The translations under genes and the position numbers were made by a program. Shown piece after piece: positions 59,554 through 64,000 of a stretch of DNA of 64,000 bases (position 1 is its first letter; every line of letters starts with the position of its first letter). The stretch is from Deuterostichococcus epilithicus (taxonomy: Eukaryota > Chlorophyta > Trebouxiophyceae > Prasiolales > Stichococcaceae). The DNA is taken from positions 1,886,200 through 1,950,199 of the forward strand of contig JAVTLE010000004.1 of NCBI GenBank assembly GCA_033439295.1. Reading direction: 5' to 3'. The notes under the pieces are model-generated. The model was not told the DNA's origin, did not search any database, and saw only the letters and a list, made by a program, of their open reading frames with translations.

Positions 59554-62018
59554 TCAGTAGTCCGCATACCAGCCCTTGCGCACACAGCGACCTAGCTTGG
59601 ACACTCAGCCTGGAGGCTTGACTTTGCTTCAGTGTGCCGCCGCTTGCCGCCGCACCCTCGCTTTATTGCTAAACCCCTATTTGGACATCCAGATTCAGAC
59701 CATCCATCTTGTGCAACTGCCAGGCTTGCCGATGGGCGCACGCCGCCGGTTGCCAATTTAGATGGCAGTCAAGCATCGGTGCTGGATCGAGGTGCTGGAA
59801 TCTTGCGTTCCTCCTCATCTACCCATAGCTTTGCCCACACCACCGCCGCGCCCAGCGTTGTGGCGGCCCACTACGCACATGCGCCCCGCGTCGATCGGGC
59901 CATCGGCTGGTGGCGCAGCTAGAGAGACGCCGTTCGCTGCTAGCGGCGCTGTCGTTCGCCACTGTGCTGGGGGGCTGCTGCCGGAACGGCATCATCACCG
60001 GCGGCCTCGCCCGCCAGCGCTGGGGCTTCCTCTCTCACCACCTGCGAAAACGTGAATCCAACACTGATAGACAGGGCATCAGTGGTGTGTGGTGTGTGAG
60101 CAGAGTGTGTGGGGTTTGGAAGGGGGTTGGGTGGTGATGTGATGTGGGGTTTGGAGGGATACAGCCGAAGCGCCCTCCGTCCAGAAATTGTCAGAGGGCC
60201 GAGGCCACAATGACGGGGATTGGATTTAGTTTTCAACCAGCAATAGTCGCGTCTCGGTTAGACCTCATTAACTGCGACATTGCCCCAAGCGCAAAGATAT
60301 CCTATACGCAGGAAACGGAGATTATGAGAGGCTTTGCCCGCGGTCGGCACTGCCCAAGTTATGGGTTTGGTGACCTGAGACATTGAGTCCCAGAGTCGTG
60401 GGCGCTTTGCTAGATAGGTACCTAGTATAATTTCTTGCTCCAATGCATCCTTTCGCGGGTCGGATTAGAGAGTTCGCTAAACACCGCAGCGCAACAGACG
60501 AGAGTACAGAGAGAAGCTGTGGCAATGTGGCAAACTCCCAAGCGGTAGAAGGGCACCAAACCCTGCGGGGCATTGGCAATAGCAGCACAGTGCCGCAGAG
60601 CTGTGCCGCACGCTCTGTGACGGCGTCCAGTTATTGATCCTCCAACGGCATCCAGAAGGTCAATTTGCTCAGCACGTTGGAAGTTGTGCAGCGGCAGATG
60701 CAGCGCCGCCTGCCACTACACAACACCCAACAGCTGCGGATCATCCGGCTGATCGTGCCGCAGTTCAGCAGGGCAAGAGGACAGAGCCGCCACAGTTCAA
60801 CCTCGAAGAGCGACGACATGCCCTCTTCTAGCAAGCCCTTGCGCCAGCTCTGCAGGCTCACCTGGGTTTGGCTGGCGGCCGCGTCGATGTGCAGGATGGA
60901 AAACGGCCCTCGTCAAACGTCGTTGGGCACAGGTCACACGTCGGCGCGCCGGGTGCAATGCTACCGCACCGCGGTGCAGTCCGCGCGTTTCGCTGCTAGT
61001 TGCTCATACTTCGCTGAGCCTGGGTTGTAATGTCGTGAAAAGTAGAGCACATTGGTCAGCGGCATGTGATTGACCCCAACCGTTTCCGCCGCAATGCATG
61101 TCACCCTATTGCATTGCAGCGTATTCATCGCCATGGCACACGGGCAGCTGATCGGTGCCTGACGCTTGCGAGAGGTTGGACAAGGGAGTGTTCCGAAAGG
61201 GAACACGGTGGTTGGGGGGGAGGGGAAGAGGGGGAGGGGTTGACGGGGTGGGGTTTGGTGCCGACAGGCACAGAAAAATGGGACTTCAACAATGGAACCA
61301 CAGCAATGGGACCCTGCGCAAAATCTGGGTGTTGAGGGCGCTCTTGCGGGTGCGGGTTGGCGAGGCGTTCTTGAGATGAAGATGGCTTGTCACGTGACCT
61401 GCAACACCTGCACGCAGTGAGGACTGAGGACTCAGCACACTGCACAACTTCACAGCAATAGCCATCGTCACCTGCAAGACACAACACAGATCCGACGTCA
61501 CCCATACATACATTATGCCATGCATACACTTGTGCGGTTGCCAGCGTCCTGACACCACTCTCATGCTGCTCAACGGACGATGCAAAGCTGGCATATGCGA
61601 TCACTTATGCCAGTACCCCTGCTGCGCAGTTACTTCAGTGGCTGATCTGTACATGAATGTACACGAACAGATCGAGATACAGCCAGAGATGCAGATATGC
61701 CTCAGCAGGAGCCTTTTAGATCTGAGAAACAAACTGAAGTCGCAGTCGTGTGGCTCTCACGGGCACTATGCACCTGCACCGGAAGTGTGGTTACAGAATG
61801 GATTGTCCACCATGCGTGGGGTACCGCACATGCAACTGCTGGCATATACAGCTATTATGACTGCTCCTCCACCTGGTGCCAGTCTAGATGCAGGTTGGTA
61901 GCAGACGATAAACCCACACCGTGATCTGGGCAAAGCGTTGGCAGCTGTTGCTCTCGAGCGCCGGGCAGCTGCTTCGATTGCGGTCGTAATCAGCGTGTGG
62001 GGCCAACGAAGCTGTGCG
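59554..62018. other. Region between the two direct repeats
   Basis: About 2.5 kb with no supported gene and no recognisable transposase or reverse transcriptase frame. It includes G/T-rich tracts at 60065-60160 and a G-rich tract at 61200-61262. A stretch at 59918-60042 reads RRSLLAALSFATVLGGC after a possible acceptor and could be a stray exon, but nothing joins it. Confidence 0.4.
61200..61262 (+). other. G-rich tract, quadruplex-capable
   Basis: Runs of three to eight G occur repeatedly on the plus strand (GGTTGGGGGGGAGGGG, then GAGGGGGAGGGG, then GGGGTGGGG), enough for an intramolecular G-quadruplex. No gene overlaps it. Confidence 0.6.
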
Positions 62019-62431
62019 GACTGCTCTGCAGTTGGAAGGCTTCCGAATCACAGTCTGCGTCTGGCAATCGCGAATACCACCCTCGTTAAAGGACCAGAGG
62101 GGTAAATCCCAGAATCATCCCCCGTTCTATGGAAAATCGTACTAAGGGCGCGGAAACGATTCTTACATCAACTCGCCAAATCTTACAACGCCGGCTGCCG
62201 GGGCGCCGTTCGCACGGCCGGCCGCAGCGCGAGGCGCCTGCCTCACGCAAGGTCTGCAGACTGGCCCAAGGAACAGCTGACGGACCACGGAAGACCTGAA
62301 GACGCAGGGTGACACCGGCAGAAGGCGGAGGAGGTTTCCCGTCGAATGACTCTTAGGGTTTACTACGGCCAGGCGGAAAACTTAAGTGCATAAGTTTGAA
62401 TCACCGAAGGTGATCTAACTAAAACCTGAAA
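62019..62431 (+). repeat. Subtelomeric direct repeat, copy B
   Basis: This is the second copy of the repeat at 59150-59553, same strand, about 2.9 kb away. The core differs by scattered substitutions, mostly transitions. The 3' hairpin is at 62399-62415 and keeps its fold. Copy B's internal variant is a CTCGTTAAAGGACCAGAGGG stretch in place of copy A's CTCGTCATAAGGGTGG. Confidence 0.93.
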
Positions 62432-63640
62432 GGCCCAACGTTTGGCGTTGGACGCCAAACTGTTACACCCAATTACAGGGTCCTGAGCATGCTAGATAGC
62501 ACCGCGAAACGTTCTTGAGGCTTTTCTGAGGCCAAGGTTCATGTCCTAGCGACGAAGACAGAAAGGGCGGCGGTGATGCTGCTGCTTTTGCGCTTGCGCC
62601 CTGAGGCAGCGCTGCGTGACGTCACCAGGCGCCTTGGTACATCTGCACGCGTGCTGCAGCAGGATGCCTACGCGAGGAGTCTTGAAGATCTAATGGCAGT
62701 GAACACATTCTGCAGTTTCAGTTTTCAGGCGTCCTACGAGCTTAAAGTACCTCCAAACGAATTGCCTTCGGCGGACCACCCTTGGGTTTAGGGTGAGTGC
62801 ATGAAGAGCACTTGCCCATTGTGCGCCTCATAGCTCGGCTTGTAGGGCGTGGATGGCGGGGGGTGGGGTAGCAAAACGAAGGTGCACACTCAGGGTACAC
62901 GTCTGGAGTGGCGCTCGTGGTGTCGCGCCCCACCCCTTGCCATGGTGGCACTTGCAAGAGGGTGTGGTGGTTGTGCTAGTGGCCCCCTCATCGAACTAGT
63001 GAGGTGGGAGGCGTTGTGGCCCCACCTAGGGCGCCGCCACCCTCGTGGCACCTCAGTAGGTCGTGGGCATGCCGTGTGTAAGAGGGCCGGCCTTGCCACC
63101 GCCGTGGGCGCATGCAACGGCACCAAAGGGGGGGCACTCCCCCGCCGGATTTTCCAGGAAATCGAGTGTTTCTGGGTAAATAAAAGTGCTTAAGTATTGA
63201 GGTCCCGGGGGGTGTGATGGCACACGGCGTGCAACACACGGCGCGCGCACGGGAGGGGTGGGGGGCCATGCATGCACCCAAAGGTGTGGCAAGCACATGG
63301 TTGGGCCCCCCACCTCGTGCGGCGCACTCAAGCCAACTCCCCAACATGCATGCACACGTCTCCACCCCATCGTGGGCCGCGCCACGCGCCGTGGGGCGGT
63401 CTGACCACCATCAAACACAGTTTCTATGCGTTGGAAAGGCCACGCGACAGGTCTCGTCGCCCACGCGCCAGCTTGCGCGACTTACCCCCCCACGATCGTA
63501 ACACATCCCGGGAGCCAAGTACCTCAAACCGGCACGCATGGCGCGGGAGCTTTGTCAAACGTCTCATGTGTGCATGAGAGGCCCACCTTGAGGTCGTCCG
63601 GCACGCCGCCGCCCGCACGGCGTAGGTGCACGTCAGAANA
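62432..63640. other. Telomere-proximal unique DNA with one short open frame
   Basis: An ATG-started frame at 62576-62791 encodes 71 residues (LLLLRLRPEAALRDVTRRLG...) with local GC and codon use like the genes further left. It may be the remains of a truncated gene, but I cannot name it. From 62840 to 63635 the DNA is rich in CACACGGC/GGGGTGGGG-type words and has no gene-like frame. An N lies at 63639. Confidence 0.35.
62440..62460 (+). other. Perfect 9-bp hairpin
   Basis: GTTTGGCGT, a TGG loop, then ACGCCAAAC form a perfect inverted repeat just 3' of repeat copy B. There is no T-run after it, so it is not a simple Pol III terminator. Its role is unknown. Confidence 0.7.
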
Positions 63641-64000
63641 CTTAGGGTTTAGGGCTTAGGGCTTTAGGGGTTTGGGGTAGGGTTCTAGGGTTTGGGGGTT
63701 AGGGTTAGGGTTTAGGGTTTAGGGTTTAGGGTTTTAGGGTTTAGGCTTTAGGCTTTAGGGGTTAGGGTTTAGGGTTTAGGGTTTAGGGTTTAGGTTTTAG
63801 GTTTTAGGGTTTAGGNNTTAGGGGTTAGGGTTTAGGGTTAGGGTTTAGGGTTTAGGGTTTAGGGTTTAGGGTTTAGGGTTTAGGGTTTAGGGTTTAGGGT
63901 TTAGGGTTTAGGGTTTAGGGTTTAGGGTTTAGGGTTTAGGGTTTAGGGTTTAGGGTTTAGGGTTTAGGGTTTAGGGTTTAGGGTTTAGGGTTTAGGGTTT
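63641..64000 (+). repeat. Telomere, (TTTAGGG)n
   Basis: From 63641 to about 63835 the repeat is degenerate, with TTAGGG, TTTTAGGG, TTTAGGCT and TTTGGGG variants and two N. From about 63838 to 64000 it is essentially perfect TTTAGGG, about 23 units. The G-rich strand points to the right edge, so this is a true chromosome end, not an interstitial tract. Confidence 0.99.

Noticed and set aside
59918-60042. Possible coding fragment RRSLLAALSFATVLGGC
   Set aside because: It reads like an exon and follows a CAG, but no neighbouring exon joins it and the next stop is close. Kept only as a note.
59150-62431. LTR retrotransposon flanked by the two ~400-base direct repeats
   Set aside because: The repeats lack TG...CA ends, no primer-binding site or polypurine tract is apparent, and the interior has no reverse transcriptase, integrase or protease frame.
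1-64000. Separate helicase and polymerase genes instead of one POLQ
   Set aside because: The exons between the helicase tail and the exonuclease-like domain (16222-16388, 15833-16001, 15413-15705) join in phase with no stop, start or intergenic gap.
1-64000. tRNA, rRNA, CRISPR or prokaryotic operon features
   Set aside because: None was seen. Intron structure, telomere and protein families show this is nuclear eukaryotic DNA. I did not run a tRNA scanner, so a cryptic tRNA cannot be excluded.

Overview
The window is the right-hand end of a nuclear chromosome of a green alga. The last ~360 bases are telomere, with the G-rich TTTAGGG strand running 5'->3' to the edge of the window; the inner part is degenerate and the final ~160 bases are essentially perfect. 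The unit is the plant-type 7-mer, not the TTTTAGGG of Chlamydomonas reinhardtii. High GC, intron-dense genes with short exons, Ala/Gly/Pro/Gln-rich insertions and plant-like protein families point to a chlorophyte. A trebouxiophyte (Chlorella-like) is my best guess, but I could not search a database.

Layout. (1) 1-2779: 3' part of an unrecognised plus-strand gene. (2) 3496-9061: a divergent pair, a cyclase/kynurenine-formamidase-type metal hydrolase (minus) and an ADP-ribosylglycohydrolase (plus). (3) 9679-27107: one very large minus-strand gene for DNA polymerase theta, with superfamily-2 helicase and family-A polymerase in one reading frame. (4) 28018-45509: four plus-strand genes in a row: a membrane-anchored P-loop ATPase, a C-5 sterol desaturase, a PP2C phosphatase with an N-myristoylation motif, and a predicted N-myristoylated protein that I read as carrying three ubiquitin-like folds. 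(5) 46749-54338: minus-strand block with an unrecognised gene, the ribosome-biogenesis factor NOC4, and the U6 snRNP protein LSm6. (6) 55189-57298: a plus-strand carboxyphosphonoenolpyruvate mutase/isocitrate-lyase-family enzyme with a probable plastid transit peptide. (7) 57300-63640: gene-poor subtelomeric DNA with a ~400-base direct repeat present twice, GGTTACC motif clusters, hairpins and G-rich tracts. (8) 63641-64000: telomere.

Exon structures were built by hand: homology fixed the reading frame, and each junction was required to keep codon phase. For most genes every junction closes in phase. The exceptions are the N-containing positions and the middle exons of the polymerase, NOC4 and the 46.7-47.8 kb gene.

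Nothing suggests the genes form a pathway; this is ordinary eukaryotic gene order. The most unusual items are the triple ubiquitin-like membrane-targeted protein, an apparently high share of GC-AG introns, and the subtelomeric repeat whose 3' hairpin shows a compensatory base-pair change between copies.
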